Origin: Micromonospora_G sp040676775
GTDB taxonomy: Bacteria > Actinomycetota > Actinomycetes > Mycobacteriales > Micromonosporaceae
Direction: 5' to 3'
NCBI RefSeq assembly: GCF_040676775.1
Contig: NZ_JBFAPP010000011.1
Coordinates: 186,001-250,000, forward strand
Length of the DNA: 64,000 nt
Part shown: positions 54,820 to 63,869 of the stretch, piece by piece
Position numbering within the stretch: the first letter of the stretch is position 1
How the letters are laid out: every line of letters starts with the position of its first letter
Notes under the pieces: generated by a model
Seen by the model: only the letters and a program-made list of their open reading frames with translations
Database searches by the model: none
Told to the model about the DNA's origin: nothing
Position numbers and translations under genes: made by a program

Positions 54820-56316
54820 CTACCGGCCGGGAGCGGCCACCATCGCCCCGAGCAGGGCGGTCAGCGCAATGCTGGCGAACCCGACCCGCGTGTCACCGGC
54901 GCCGTACGGCAACCACAGGGTCCCGCCGTGCAGCAGGCCGCCGCAGGAGTAGACGACGTTCGGGACGTACCCGTCGCGTTCGCTGTCGTCGGGGCGCAGC
55001 AGCGCGCCCGGCAACTCGGCGACGACCCGTTCGGGGTGGGCCAGGTCGAGCAGCATCGCGCCGATGGCGTACTGGCGCATCGGGCCGACCCCGTGGGTGA
55101 GGACCAGCCAACCGGCCTCGGTCTCGATCGGTGAACCGCAGTTGCCGACCTGGATCAGCTCCCAGCCCCGGCGCGGGCCGTGCAACGGCACCGGGGACTG
55201 CCACCGGTTCTCGGCGTCCAGGGTGGACAAACCGATGGTCTCGCCGTCGGACCGGCACAACGCGAGCCGGCGACCGCCGACCGGACGAGGGAACAGCGCG
55301 ATGCCCTTGTTCCGAGCGGCCGGCCCACGCATCGGGGTCACCTCGAAGTGCCGCAGGTCGTCGCTGTCCAGCATCCGCGCGGCGATGTCGCGGCCGTCGT
55401 ACGCGGTGTAGGTGGCCCGGTACGCCGACTCGCCGTTGTCGTCGACCCACCGTACGAAACGGGCGTCTTCCATCCCGTTGCACTCGGCCGGGGTCGCCGG
55501 CCACAGCACTCGCTGGTGCAGCGGCACCTCGGCGGGAAACGTGATGGCGTAACCGGCGGAGATCGTACGGCGAAGCTGTTCGAGGGTGCGGTGTGCGGTG
55601 GCACGGGTGAGCAGGTCGATCGGCAACTGCCCCAGCGCCCGTTCGAAGGCGTCGTCGTCGAACCGCTCGGTCAGGCAACCCAGTACGGTGGCCGACACCT
55701 CGTTGTCCCAGCCCTCCTCGGCCAGCCCCGCGGCGAGCAGGTCCCGCCGATGCAGAGCGCCGGTACGCCGCCCGGTGAGCAGGGGTCCGTCCCGGTCCGC
55801 GACACCGAGGCGGGAACCCGGCCCGAGTACGGCACTGGCGAACCCGATCGAGGACAGGTGCCCCTCGCCGATCTGCCGCAGGCTGACGGCCGTACGCAGC
55901 TCACCGGGGGCGAGGCCGGTCTGGTCCGGGTGCACGACCATCGACGGGTTGCACAGGGCGGCGGCCTCCACCGCGTACTCGTGGGAGAAGTAGGCGCCGA
56001 CCAGCAGGCGGGCCTCGGGTGACAGCTCGCTGGTCCGCGGCACCCGGTGGTGGACCAGGTCGTAGTGGTGCCGGAAGGTGGCCTCGAGGTCGTGGTGCCG
56101 GCCGGCGAAGCCGCGCAGGGTCTGCCGGAGCAGGGCGCCGGTCTCCTCGTCGCCGAGGTCGGCGATCCGTTCGATCAGGGCGTGCGCGCGGGTCCGGGCG
56201 AGGACCGCGTCCTCGCCCGGCACGAAGAGCTTCACGATCACCCGGCGCGGATCCGGGTCCAGCGTCGGGCCGACCCGGACAGCCAGGTCCGGCGGGGGAC
56301 GGGTGGCGTCGGTCAT
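54820..56316 (-). CDS. GH130-family glycoside phosphorylase
   Basis: A 498-residue protein. The C-terminal ~300 residues are a five-bladed GH130 propeller with family words AECNGMEDARFVRWVDDNGE, YDGRDIAARMLDSDDLRHFE, RNKGIALFPRPVGGR, WELIQVGNCGSPIETEAGWL, THGVGPMRQYAIGAMLLDL and VVYSCGGLLHGGTLWLPYGA. The N-terminal ~190 residues are an additional helical domain seen in long GH130 members. These enzymes phosphorolyse (or hydrolyse) beta-mannosides. ATG 56316 overlaps the previous stop (ATGA). It is the last gene of the glycan operon, so it may recycle or trim what the glycosyltransferases make. Confidence 0.9.
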   Translation of the reverse strand: MTDATRPPPDLAVRVGPTLDPDPRRVIVKLFVPGEDAVLARTRAHALIERIADLGDEETGALLRQTLRGFAGRHHDLEATFRHHYDLVHHRVPRTSELSPEARLLVGAYFSHEYAVEAAALCNPSMVVHPDQTGLAPGELRTAVSLRQIGEGHLSSIGFASAVLGPGSRLGVADRDGPLLTGRRTGALHRRDLLAAGLAEEGWDNEVSATVLGCLTERFDDDAFERALGQLPIDLLTRATAHRTLEQLRRTISAGYAITFPAEVPLHQRVLWPATPAECNGMEDARFVRWVDDNGESAYRATYTAYDGRDIAARMLDSDDLRHFEVTPMRGPAARNKGIALFPRPVGGRRLALCRSDGETIGLSTLDAENRWQSPVPLHGPRRGWELIQVGNCGSPIETEAGWLVLTHGVGPMRQYAIGAMLLDLAHPERVVAELPGALLRPDDSERDGYVPNVVYSCGGLLHGGTLWLPYGAGDTRVGFASIALTALLGAMVAAPGR

Positions 56317-57440
56317 GGCCGCCCTCGCGCGTGTTGCAGGGTGGAGACGAGGGCCAGGGTCGACTCGGCGCCCTGGTTGCGGTTGGGCCCGTGCGGGGTC
56401 AGGCCGTCGTATCCGCCGCCGGTGGCCGGGTCCCACATCGCGGTGCCCACGTCGTTCTCGCCGAGGAACCAGGCGACCGACTGCCGTACGCCGAGCTGCC
56501 AGCCGGGGTCGCCGGTGGCCACGGCGGCGGTGGCGCAGGCGTCGGCGAGCGCGGCCACCTCGATCGGCTGCTGGTCGTGGCGCAGCCGGGGACGGTGGCG
56601 TTGCCAGCCGTCGACCGGGATGACCGACAGCCGACCGTGGCGTAGCTGCACCTCGCGCAACCAGGTCAGCATCGCCAGCCCGGTGGTGAGCAGGTCACCG
56701 TCGCCGCGAAGCTGACCGGCGGCGACGACCACCTCGGCGAGGGCGGCGTTGGCATAGGTCAACCGGGGGCGCGGCCACGGCCAGTCCGGGCTGTCCCCCG
56801 GCCCGCCGACCGAGGTGGCGGCGTCGTCGAGCAGCGCGGCCGCGAGGCGGTGGTCCGGATGGCCGCGCAACACCTCGGCGGCGCCGAGACCGGCGAACGC
56901 CATGGCATGCGGGGCGGGGGAGCGCAGGGCGGCGCCGAGGGTGAAGGCGACCAGTGCCTCCTCACGGATCCACGGCGCCGCACTGCGGGTCGCGGCGGTG
57001 CCCAGACCCCACAGCGCCCGGCCCCACCAGTCGCCGACCCCTGGCTCGTCGGTCCACCGCCGGTCGTGGCCGAGCCGGTTGTGGAAGGCGCCGTCGCCGG
57101 CCTGGGCGTGGGTCAGGAACGCCAGGTAGACCTCCGCGAGCCGGATAACGGCGGCGGGCGGTTCGGGTTCGCGGCTGGTGACCACCAGCCCGCGCGCGAC
57201 GTCGTCGGTGCAGTAACCGTGCTGGCGGCGGGGGATCGCGTGCCGGGCATGCTCGAACAGGCCGGTGTCGTCGGTCAACCGGGCCAGGTGCGCGAAGCTG
57301 GGCGCCGGCACGCCGCCGGTCCGGGCGAGCGCGGTGACGTTCCGGTCGGCCGCCCCGCCGTTTCCGTCGTCGCCGCCGGGTCCGTCGGCACCCTCACCGG
57401 TGACGCGGGCGCCGCCGCCGATGACGCGTACGCCGGTCAC
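56313..57440 (-). CDS. Probable (alpha/alpha)-barrel glycan-processing protein
   Basis: A 375-residue protein starting at GTG 57440 within the previous stop (GTGA). After a Gly-rich leader it shows repeated helical pairs: HLARLTDDTGLFEHARHAIP, HGYCTDDVARGLVV, LAFLTHAQAGDGAFHNRLGH and DWWGRALWGLGTAATRSAAP, ending with TGGGYDGLTPHGPNRNQGAE-STLALVSTL. This is the style of alpha-toroid carbohydrate-active proteins that accompany GT4 and GH130 genes. The conserved DD, HNR and NQGAESTLA blocks may line an active site. No family name is certain. Confidence 0.75.
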   Translation of the reverse strand: MTGVRVIGGGARVTGEGADGPGGDDGNGGAADRNVTALARTGGVPAPSFAHLARLTDDTGLFEHARHAIPRRQHGYCTDDVARGLVVTSREPEPPAAVIRLAEVYLAFLTHAQAGDGAFHNRLGHDRRWTDEPGVGDWWGRALWGLGTAATRSAAPWIREEALVAFTLGAALRSPAPHAMAFAGLGAAEVLRGHPDHRLAAALLDDAATSVGGPGDSPDWPWPRPRLTYANAALAEVVVAAGQLRGDGDLLTTGLAMLTWLREVQLRHGRLSVIPVDGWQRHRPRLRHDQQPIEVAALADACATAAVATGDPGWQLGVRQSVAWFLGENDVGTAMWDPATGGGYDGLTPHGPNRNQGAESTLALVSTLQHARGRP

Positions 57441-58582
57441 GCCGGCACCGGCGGTGTCGCCAGGACCGGCGGGTTGGCCGTACGCAGCCCCGCCGCGAGC
57501 GCGGCGTAGCGGGCCGCCACCGCCGGCCACAGCAGGGTCGGAGCCACCGGGCCGGTCCGGCCGACGAGACTGTCGGACAGGCCGGGTTCGGTCAGGATCC
57601 GACGGATGGCGGTGGCCATCGCCGACGGGTCCTGATGGGGTACGAGCAGCCCGGGCCCGTCGGTGAGCAACTCCACCGCGTGCGGGAAGGGCGTCGCGAC
57701 CACGGGTACGCCAGCGGCCACCGCCTCGATCAGGACCCCGGAGGTGACCTGCTCACGCGAGTCGTACGGCAGTACGACGACGTCGGCGGAACGGATCAGC
57801 CGGCTCAGCGCAGCCTCGTCGCGGTAGACGGGTTGGTAGCGGACGGCGTCGGCGATGCCCAGCAGCGCGCCGAGTCGTTGCAGGCTGGTCCGGTACTCCT
57901 CGCCGTGCTGTTCGAGCACCTTGGGATGGGTCTTGCCGGCGACCGTGTAGGACGGGGACGGGCTCAGGTCGCGCAACCGGGCGAGCGCCCGCAACGCCCA
58001 CTCGATGCCCTTGCCCGGACCGATCAGCCCCCAGGTGAGCAGGTGTGGACGGGCCCGCGAGGTGGTGGACGCGCCGGTGTGGTCGCCGGCACCGTGCGGG
58101 ATGACGGTGACCTTCGCGGGGTCGACCGCGTAACCGATGAGCAGCCGGTCCCGGGCGGTCTCGGTCATCGTGACCACCGCGCCGGCCGCCGCCACCACCT
58201 CCTCCAGCGTCGCCCGTTGCCCGGCGGTGGGCTGGGCCAGCACGGTGTGCAGGACCACGATGGGGGGCCGGTCGAGTGCACGCAGCAACGGCAGTACGGC
58301 CGAGCCGTCGGGTCCGGGGTAGATGCCGTACTCGTGTTGCACGATGGCGACGTCGAACGTGTTGAGCGCCTCGGTGGCGTCCTGCCAACCGGTGCCGCTG
58401 GACGGCGACCAGGTGTGTACGACGCCGGGGCCGGCGCGCTCGTCCTCGCCGCTGCTGATCACCCGTACGATCCCGCCGGGTCGCCCACCGGCGGTGAGCT
58501 GGGCGGACAGGGCGGAGTTGAAGGTGGCCAGTCCGCACTGGGTCGGCGGGTGGGTGCTGAGGAAACCGTAACTGGCGGCCAT
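57437..58582 (-). CDS. GT4-type glycosyltransferase
   Basis: A 381-residue GT-B enzyme that should transfer a sugar from a nucleotide donor. It starts ASYGFLSTHPPTQCGLATFN, contains the acceptor-side VAIVQHEYGIYPGPDG, and in the donor domain RPHLLTWGLIGPGKGIEWAL and VVVLPYDSREQVTSGVLIEA-VAAGVPVVAT, with the usual E-x7-E-like region. ATG 58582 is supported by GGAAGG 6 bases upstream; ATG 58600 is less likely. It is coupled to the next gene by GTGA. Confidence 0.92.
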   Translation of the reverse strand: MAASYGFLSTHPPTQCGLATFNSALSAQLTAGGRPGGIVRVISSGEDERAGPGVVHTWSPSSGTGWQDATEALNTFDVAIVQHEYGIYPGPDGSAVLPLLRALDRPPIVVLHTVLAQPTAGQRATLEEVVAAAGAVVTMTETARDRLLIGYAVDPAKVTVIPHGAGDHTGASTTSRARPHLLTWGLIGPGKGIEWALRALARLRDLSPSPSYTVAGKTHPKVLEQHGEEYRTSLQRLGALLGIADAVRYQPVYRDEAALSRLIRSADVVVLPYDSREQVTSGVLIEAVAAGVPVVATPFPHAVELLTDGPGLLVPHQDPSAMATAIRRILTEPGLSDSLVGRTGPVAPTLLWPAVAARYAALAAGLRTANPPVLATPPVPA

Positions 58583-58777
58583 GGGGCGCCTTCCGGTCAT
58601 CGGCTGCCGCCGCGTGGGCGGCGTCAGCCTCACGCGATAAGGGCGCTCACCCGACCAGCGTGTGTGGCGGGCGCAACGGGTGCACGACGACCGCCGCCTT
58701 CGCGGCTACGGGTCTGCCGGGCACCTGGCCGGACTCTTGGCGAGTTCCCGGCGGTCCGACGCTACCAGCGCCGGCTG

Positions 58778-59779
58778 TCAGTCGATCAGGACTCGGTAGA
58801 CATCCAGGTAGTCCCGGACCATCCGGTCCACCCCGAAACGCTGCCGGGCGCGGTCCCGGCAGCCGGCCCGGTCGATCGCGGCGATCCGGTCGACGGCGGC
58901 GACGGCCTGGTCCACGGTCTGCACCAGGTAACCCGTCACCCCCTCGTCAACCACCTCCGGCATCGACCCGAGCCGGTACGCCACCACCGGGGTGCCGCAC
59001 GCCATCGCCTCCACCACCGACAGCCCGAAGGGCTCGGCGAAGGCGATCGGGTGCAGCAGGGCGGCGGCGCCGCCGAGAATCTCGCCGCGCCGGTCGGGGC
59101 CGACCGCGCCGAGGAAGGTGACCTGCTCGCCGTCGACGTGCGGGGCGACCTGTTCGGCGTAGTACCGCTCGTCCTGGACGATGCCGCAGATGGTCAACGG
59201 TCGACCGGCCAACCGGGCGATCTCGATCGCGGTGTGGATGCCCTTGTCCGGATGTATCCGGCCGAAGGCGACCAGTCCGGGGCCGCCGTCCGGGGCGAAC
59301 GGGAAGCCGTCGAGGTCGATGCCGTGCGGCACGGTCGCGACGTAGTCGAGACCGGGGAAGCGGTCGGCGTCGGAGATCGAGACGTACGCCGACTTCGCCC
59401 GCTCGTACGCCGGCAGGATGCCGGGGCCGGAGAAACCGTGGACCGTGGTGAGCATCGGGGCGCGACAGTGCCCGGCGAACGCCAGCGGCAGCCAGTCCAG
59501 GTGGTTGTGGACCAAGTCGAACTCACCCGAGCGGGTCAGCGCGTGGGCGACGTGCATCGCCTCCCACACCCGCCCGTCCAGGTCCGGGTCGTCGGCGTAC
59601 CCGCGGGGGCACACCCCGTCGAGGGTGGCGGACGTGATCGAGTCGAGCGTGGCGAAGAGTGTCACGTCGACTCCCCGGGCATGAAGCCCCTCGGCGAGCA
59701 GGCCGGTCACCGTCTCCCACGGCCCGTAGTGGTGTGGTGGCGTACGCCATGCCACCGGCCCCAGCAGGGCCACCCTCAC
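58778..59779 (-). CDS. GT4-type glycosyltransferase
   Basis: A 333-residue GT-B enzyme. It starts RVALLGPVAWRTPPHHYGPW with the acceptor loop PHHYGPWE, then DLVHNHLDWLPLAFAGHCRA, VATVPHGIDLDGFPFA, LVAFGRIHPDKGIHTAIEIA, and the donor-site block HPIAFAEPFGLSVVEAMACG-TPVVAY with the EPFGxxxxE motif. Similar proteins occur with GH130 genes. GTG 59779 overlaps the stop of the small upstream gene. A 195-bp gap to the second glycosyltransferase has no gene. Confidence 0.93.
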   Translation of the reverse strand: MRVALLGPVAWRTPPHHYGPWETVTGLLAEGLHARGVDVTLFATLDSITSATLDGVCPRGYADDPDLDGRVWEAMHVAHALTRSGEFDLVHNHLDWLPLAFAGHCRAPMLTTVHGFSGPGILPAYERAKSAYVSISDADRFPGLDYVATVPHGIDLDGFPFAPDGGPGLVAFGRIHPDKGIHTAIEIARLAGRPLTICGIVQDERYYAEQVAPHVDGEQVTFLGAVGPDRRGEILGGAAALLHPIAFAEPFGLSVVEAMACGTPVVAYRLGSMPEVVDEGVTGYLVQTVDQAVAAVDRIAAIDRAGCRDRARQRFGVDRMVRDYLDVYRVLID

Positions 59780-59949
59780 CTGGTCGGCTGGTCGGCGAAC
59801 TCGGCCGGGTCGAGGTCGAGCGTGGAGAGCAGACCGGAGTTGCGGTCGATGTCGATCCGGTCGGGCATCTCCTTGTCGAGCCAGTCGGCCCGGTGGTGCT
59901 GGCCGCGGCGACGCAACGCCTCAAGGATCTTATCTTTGTCGATTTCCAT
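59776..59949 (-). CDS. Small hypothetical protein, first gene of the glycan operon
   Basis: A 57-residue protein: EIDKDKILEALRRRGQHHRA, then DWLDKEMPDRIDIDRNSGLL and a short acidic end. It is hydrophilic and helical, without Cys or a membrane segment. ATG 59949 fits better than the longer upstream frame. Its GTGA overlap with the glycosyltransferase suggests a leader-like or accessory role. Confidence 0.7.
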   Translation of the reverse strand: MEIDKDKILEALRRRGQHHRADWLDKEMPDRIDIDRNSGLLSTLDLDPAEFADQPTR

Positions 59950-60389
59950 GTCCCGCTCTCTGCACGCGCCTAGTCGGTCGAGAAACTGCCGATCGTGCTC
60001 CGGCTCGCGGGGCGCCGGATGGCCGCCGTCGACGCCCACCCGCCGGCTACGTTTTCCGGTCCTCGGGCGCGACGTCCCCGCCGCCCACTCCGGGCCGTCG
60101 AACGCGGCGACCGGGGTTGAATGAAAGAGAGCTCGCCGCCCGGTAGCAGTCCTGTCTGCGGCACGGCGATCACCACTCTACTCCGAACAGGCCGGCCCCA
60201 CCCCGTACGCGGGTCCCCCGGGCCGTCCGTGGACCCGGCCCACGGGCGGCGTCTGCGGCGGGGAGGCAAGTCCGACATCCGGACGCACGGGAGCGCTACC
60301 GGGCAGGAGTAGGCTTCGGGTGTTGCCCTGGACTTCGGCGCCTCGGGTTTCGCGGACTCCGCACACCGCCGCCGAACGAAGGTCCCGCC
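59950..60389. other. 440-bp divergent spacer
   Basis: Non-coding DNA between the glycan operon and the lapA-like gene. It must contain both promoters. A weak inverted pair (GCCGTCCGTGG near 60222 with GCCCACGGGCGGC near 60237) is visible. No convincing small gene or promoter consensus was found. Confidence 0.45.
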
Positions 60390-60749
60390 ATGACTCGGAT
60401 TGTCAGTCCGGCGCGTTCGGCCGACGGCCGACCCACCAAACCGATCAACGGCCGGCGCCGCCCGCTGGCCCGTACCGGCACGCTGGCGCCCTGGATCGCC
60501 TCCGCGATCGCCGCGTTCGTGCTGCTCATGCTGATCTTCGTGCTGCAGAACGGCCAGGCGTCGCAGGTGCACTTCCTGGGCCTGAACGGGCAGTTGCCAA
60601 TGGGTGTGGCGATGCTGTTGGCGGCCGTGGCCGGCGTACTGCTGGTTTCGATACCGGCCGTCGCCCGCCTCGTCCGGGCGCGGATGCTGGCCGGTCGAGT
60701 GGCCCCGGAGACCACCATCCCCGCCGAGCCGACCGGCCCGGTCGCGTGA
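60390..60749 (+). CDS. LapA-domain (DUF1049) membrane protein
   Basis: A 119-residue protein with two hydrophobic segments (LAPWIASAIAAFVLLMLIFV and MGVAMLLAAVAGVLLVSIPA) flanking VLQNGQASQVHFLGLNGQLP, the characteristic LapA loop (QN....V.FLG). The role is not well defined; in other bacteria LapA homologues are linked to envelope assembly. The stop overlaps the next start by GTGA. Confidence 0.9.
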   Translation: MTRIVSPARSADGRPTKPINGRRRPLARTGTLAPWIASAIAAFVLLMLIFVLQNGQASQVHFLGLNGQLPMGVAMLLAAVAGVLLVSIPAVARLVRARMLAGRVAPETTIPAEPTGPVA

Positions 60750-61270
60750 CCACCGTCGCGGACCGCAAGATCTGGACCTGCACCGAGGAAGCACCGCCAG
60801 CCCGAATCCGCCTCAGCACCTCCCGGTCCCGCCGGGAGATGCTCGACGGGAGTTGGTGGCCCGGCTCCCGCGACCCGGTACGGGAACTCACCAGCCTGGT
60901 CGCCGCGTTGACCGCCGAGCAGGTCGGCACCGTGGAGCGGGTCATGTTGCAGCCGACCGCATGGGACCGACATCCCCAACGGATCGGGATCGGCGACCGA
61001 GTGCTGCGGGTGGGCTGGTTCAGCACGCTCGACGCCGGTCTGGTCATCCTCACCGGACGGGGCGACCTCCGGATCGACCTGGCGGTCGTGCCACCACAGA
61101 CCGCGTTCGCGGTCGCCACGGCGGCCATGCAGGCCGCTTCCCTGCCCGGCGCCGACATCCGGCCGCCGCAACAGCGGCACCCCGGTCCGCCGCTGTCGTC
61201 CCGAGCGGGCGAGGGCGGCAACGGCCATAATCAATCCCGGCGGGACTCCGCGACGCCGGCCCGCGCCTGA
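60746..61270 (+). CDS. DUF5994-type protein
   Basis: A 174-residue soluble protein. Family wording: PPARIRLSTSRSRREMLDGS, WWPGSRDPVRELTSLVAALT, VERVMLQPTAWDRHPQRIGI, LRVGWFSTLDAGLVILTGRG and DLRIDLAVVPP. The pattern of an Arg/Trp-rich strand followed by D-G-x-WWP-x-S-R-D marks DUF5994, an actinobacterial family of unknown function. GTG 60746 lies inside the lapA-like stop. Confidence 0.85.
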   Translation: MTTVADRKIWTCTEEAPPARIRLSTSRSRREMLDGSWWPGSRDPVRELTSLVAALTAEQVGTVERVMLQPTAWDRHPQRIGIGDRVLRVGWFSTLDAGLVILTGRGDLRIDLAVVPPQTAFAVATAAMQAASLPGADIRPPQQRHPGPPLSSRAGEGGNGHNQSRRDSATPARA

Positions 61271-61339
61271 ACCAGGCGAAGCAACACCGCGCCGGGTACG
61301 GGTCCACGCCGCAGCAGACGAGGACGGGACGTACCAACG

Positions 61340-62170
61340 GTGAACCTCGAACGGACCGGTCCGCAGACCGTGCAGGTCGGTTGCACGCTGACCCTCGACG
61401 TCACCGCGCCGGCCGGTGTGGTGCTCCAGATCGCGCCCGCCCGACCACCCGGCGGGGACCTCAGCGAACGCCTCGACATCGTCAACAACACCGTGCCGGT
61501 GACCGCCAGCGAGATCGCCGGACCGGTCGGCGGGCGCGCGCACCTGATCCGGGTACAGCCGGGCAAGCTGACCGTCGACTACCGGGCGACGGTGACCACC
61601 GCTGCCGCGACCACCGACCGGGTCGACGACGCGGCCCGGGTGGAGGCGTTGCGGCCGAGTCGCTACTGCCCCTCCGACCGGCTCGCCGGTTTCGCCCAGA
61701 GCCACTTCGGCGACCTACCGAGCGCCGGGCAGCGGGTACGGGCGATCACCGACTATGTCTGGCGGCACATCGCGTACGTCTCCGGGGCCAGCGGTCCGAC
61801 CACCGACGCGCTGGACACGCTGCTGGGCGGACAGGGCGTCTGCCGCGACTTCGCGCACCTGGTGGCCGCGCTGTGCCGGGCGGTCGACGTACCGGCGCGG
61901 ATCGCCGCCGTCTACGCCCCCGGGCTGTCCCCGATGGACTTCCACGCCGTGGTGGAGACCGACATCGACGGCCGCTGGCAGGTCTGGGACGCCACCCGGC
62001 TGGCACCTCGGCAGAGCCTGGTACGCATCACCACCGGCCGGGACGCGGCCGACATCGCGTTCTGCACGGTGATCTCCGGTCGGCTCGACCTGGAGAGTCT
62101 GGAGATCAACGCGGTCTCCGGCGGCGACCTGTCGCTGGACGACCACGAAGGCTTGATCACCCTGGCCTGA
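61340..62170 (+). CDS. Transglutaminase-like cysteine protease-fold protein
   Basis: A 276-residue protein. An N-terminal beta domain (TLTLDVTAPAGVVLQIAPAR ... VDYRATVTTAAATTDRVDDA) precedes the catalytic core: ITDYVWRHIAYVSGAS, the nucleophile in GGQGVCRDFAHLVAALCRAV, His in SPMDFHAVVETDIDG and Asp in WQVWDATRLAP. All three triad positions are present. Such cytoplasmic proteins probably act as proteases or amidases, often next to peptide-ligase genes, which are not seen here. GTG 61340 is the start. Confidence 0.93.
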   Translation: MNLERTGPQTVQVGCTLTLDVTAPAGVVLQIAPARPPGGDLSERLDIVNNTVPVTASEIAGPVGGRAHLIRVQPGKLTVDYRATVTTAAATTDRVDDAARVEALRPSRYCPSDRLAGFAQSHFGDLPSAGQRVRAITDYVWRHIAYVSGASGPTTDALDTLLGGQGVCRDFAHLVAALCRAVDVPARIAAVYAPGLSPMDFHAVVETDIDGRWQVWDATRLAPRQSLVRITTGRDAADIAFCTVISGRLDLESLEINAVSGGDLSLDDHEGLITLA

Positions 62171-62296
62171 CCGGACCACCGCCACCGAACCACCGAACGG
62201 GAACGCTGCGACGGCTCGGCTGCCCGGTAAACGACGACGGGTGTCGCTAGGGTGTGGGTCGCCGAGAAGTTTTCACGATCTGTGGGGGGTAGCGCG

Positions 62297-63130
62297 GTGT
62301 CTCAGCCGTCGGATGTCGGGAACCTGGACGTGGAGTGGGCGCCTCCCGGGATCGACACCAGCCTGCCGCACTCCGCGCGGATGTACGACTACTGGATCGG
62401 CGGCAAGGACAACTTCGCCGCCGACCGGGCCATGGGTGACGCCTTCGCCGCCGCCATCCCGAGCATCCGCACCATGGCCCAGGAGAACCGGGCCTTCATG
62501 CACCGGGTGGTCCGTTACCTGACCGGCGAGGCGGGCATCCGCCAGTTCCTGGACATCGGCACCGGCATCCCCACCCGGCCGAACGTCCACGAGATCGCCC
62601 AGGCCATCGCCCCGCAGACCCGGGTGGCGTACGTGGACCACGATCCGATCGTGCTGGTGCACGCCCGCGCGCTGATGGTCAGCGGGACCGAGGGCGAGAC
62701 CGTCTACCTCGACGCCGACCTGCGCGAGCCGGGGAAGATCCTCGCCGACCCGGACCTCACCGCCACGCTGGACCTGGAGCGCCCGGTGGGCCTGCTCCTG
62801 ATCGCGATCCTGATGCTGATGGCCGACGAGGACGACCCGTGGGAGAAGGTCGCCACCCTGCTGGACGCGCTGCCCTCCGGCAGCTACGTCGCGATCACGC
62901 ACCCCGGACTGGATTTCGACCCCGAGGCGATGGGCGGCATCGCGACCGCGGCGAACCAGGGCGGCATGACCCTGGTGCCACGGGTACGCGACGACGTGGC
63001 CCGGTTCTTCGCTGACTGGGAACTGGTCGAGCCGGGTGTCGTACCGGTGATGGCCTGGCATCCGGAGGGCACCCCGCCGGCCGACCCGAACGGTGCGTAC
63101 TACTGGTCCGGCGTGGCCCGCAAGCGGTAG
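62297..63130 (+). CDS. S-adenosyl methyltransferase-like protein (DUF574/PF04672 type)
   Basis: A 277-residue protein of the family expanded in actinomycetes. Signature blocks: IDTSLPHSARMYDYWIGGKD, NFAADRAMGDAF, ENRAFMHRVVRYLTGEAGIR, QFLDIGTGIPTRPNVHEIAQ, RVAYVDHDPIVLVHARAL and the C-terminal NGAYYWSGVARKR. The SAM site is FLDIGTGIP. The substrate is unknown. GTG 62297 is chosen because a TGGGGGG tract lies 8 bases upstream. Confidence 0.95.
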   Translation: MSQPSDVGNLDVEWAPPGIDTSLPHSARMYDYWIGGKDNFAADRAMGDAFAAAIPSIRTMAQENRAFMHRVVRYLTGEAGIRQFLDIGTGIPTRPNVHEIAQAIAPQTRVAYVDHDPIVLVHARALMVSGTEGETVYLDADLREPGKILADPDLTATLDLERPVGLLLIAILMLMADEDDPWEKVATLLDALPSGSYVAITHPGLDFDPEAMGGIATAANQGGMTLVPRVRDDVARFFADWELVEPGVVPVMAWHPEGTPPADPNGAYYWSGVARKR

Positions 63131-63155
63131 CCGTTGTCCCTGCCGCAGCCCGACC

Positions 63156-63869
63156 CTAGTCGCGGACGTCGATACCTGCCGTCCCCCGCGACTCCACCAC
63201 GGACGGCCCCCCGGACGGCCCCGCGGACGGGTGCGCGGAACGCTCCGCGGACGGCTTCACAGCCGGCAGTGGTGGCTGCGGGCGGCGCAGGTAGCGGACC
63301 AGCTCGACGGTGATCGTGATGGTCAGGGCGATGCCGAGCCCGAGCAGCAGGCCCTTCACCGGATCGTGTTCGAACGCCATCCCGCCGAGGTAGCCGACCA
63401 ACGCGGAGTAGACCGCCCAGGAGCCCGCGGCCAGGGCGTCGAAGAGGACGAAGGCGCGTCGCGGGTAGCCGACCGCGCCCATGGTCAGGGTGATCGCGGT
63501 ACGGCCGCCGGGCACGTACCGGGCGACCACCAGCGCCAGGCCGCCTCGGCTGAGCAGCGCGGCACGCGCCCAGGCGAACGCGGCGTGCCGGCGGGTCCCG
63601 GCCGGCAGGCGGCTGTCCAGCCGCGCGCCGGAGGCACGGCCGATGGCGTACGAGACATGGTCGCCGACGAACGCACCGAGGGCGGCGACCACGATCACCG
63701 GCAGCAGGTCGGGCTCGCCGGTCGCGGCGAACACCCCGGCGGTGATCACCGCGGTCTCGCTCGGCACGACCGGGAAGAAGCCGTCGACCACCGCCACGGC
63801 GAAGATCGCCAGGTACACCCACGGCGAGGTCATGGTCTGCTGGAGCAGGTCGAGTACGGCGTCCATCAT
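63156..63869 (-). CDS. DedA-family membrane protein
   Basis: A 237-residue SNARE-associated/DedA protein with about five hydrophobic segments. Family words are DGFFPVVPSETAVITAGVFA, VAALGAFVGDHVSYAIGRAS, ALVVARYVPGGRTAITLTMG and GSWAVYSALVGYLGG. DedA proteins are implicated in lipid-carrier (undecaprenyl phosphate) or phospholipid flipping. The C-terminal ~45 residues are a Ser/Pro/Gly-rich tail. ATG 63869 (or 63866) is the start. It converges with the methyltransferase gene. Confidence 0.93.
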   Translation of the reverse strand: MMDAVLDLLQQTMTSPWVYLAIFAVAVVDGFFPVVPSETAVITAGVFAATGEPDLLPVIVVAALGAFVGDHVSYAIGRASGARLDSRLPAGTRRHAAFAWARAALLSRGGLALVVARYVPGGRTAITLTMGAVGYPRRAFVLFDALAAGSWAVYSALVGYLGGMAFEHDPVKGLLLGLGIALTITITVELVRYLRRPQPPLPAVKPSAERSAHPSAGPSGGPSVVESRGTAGIDVRD

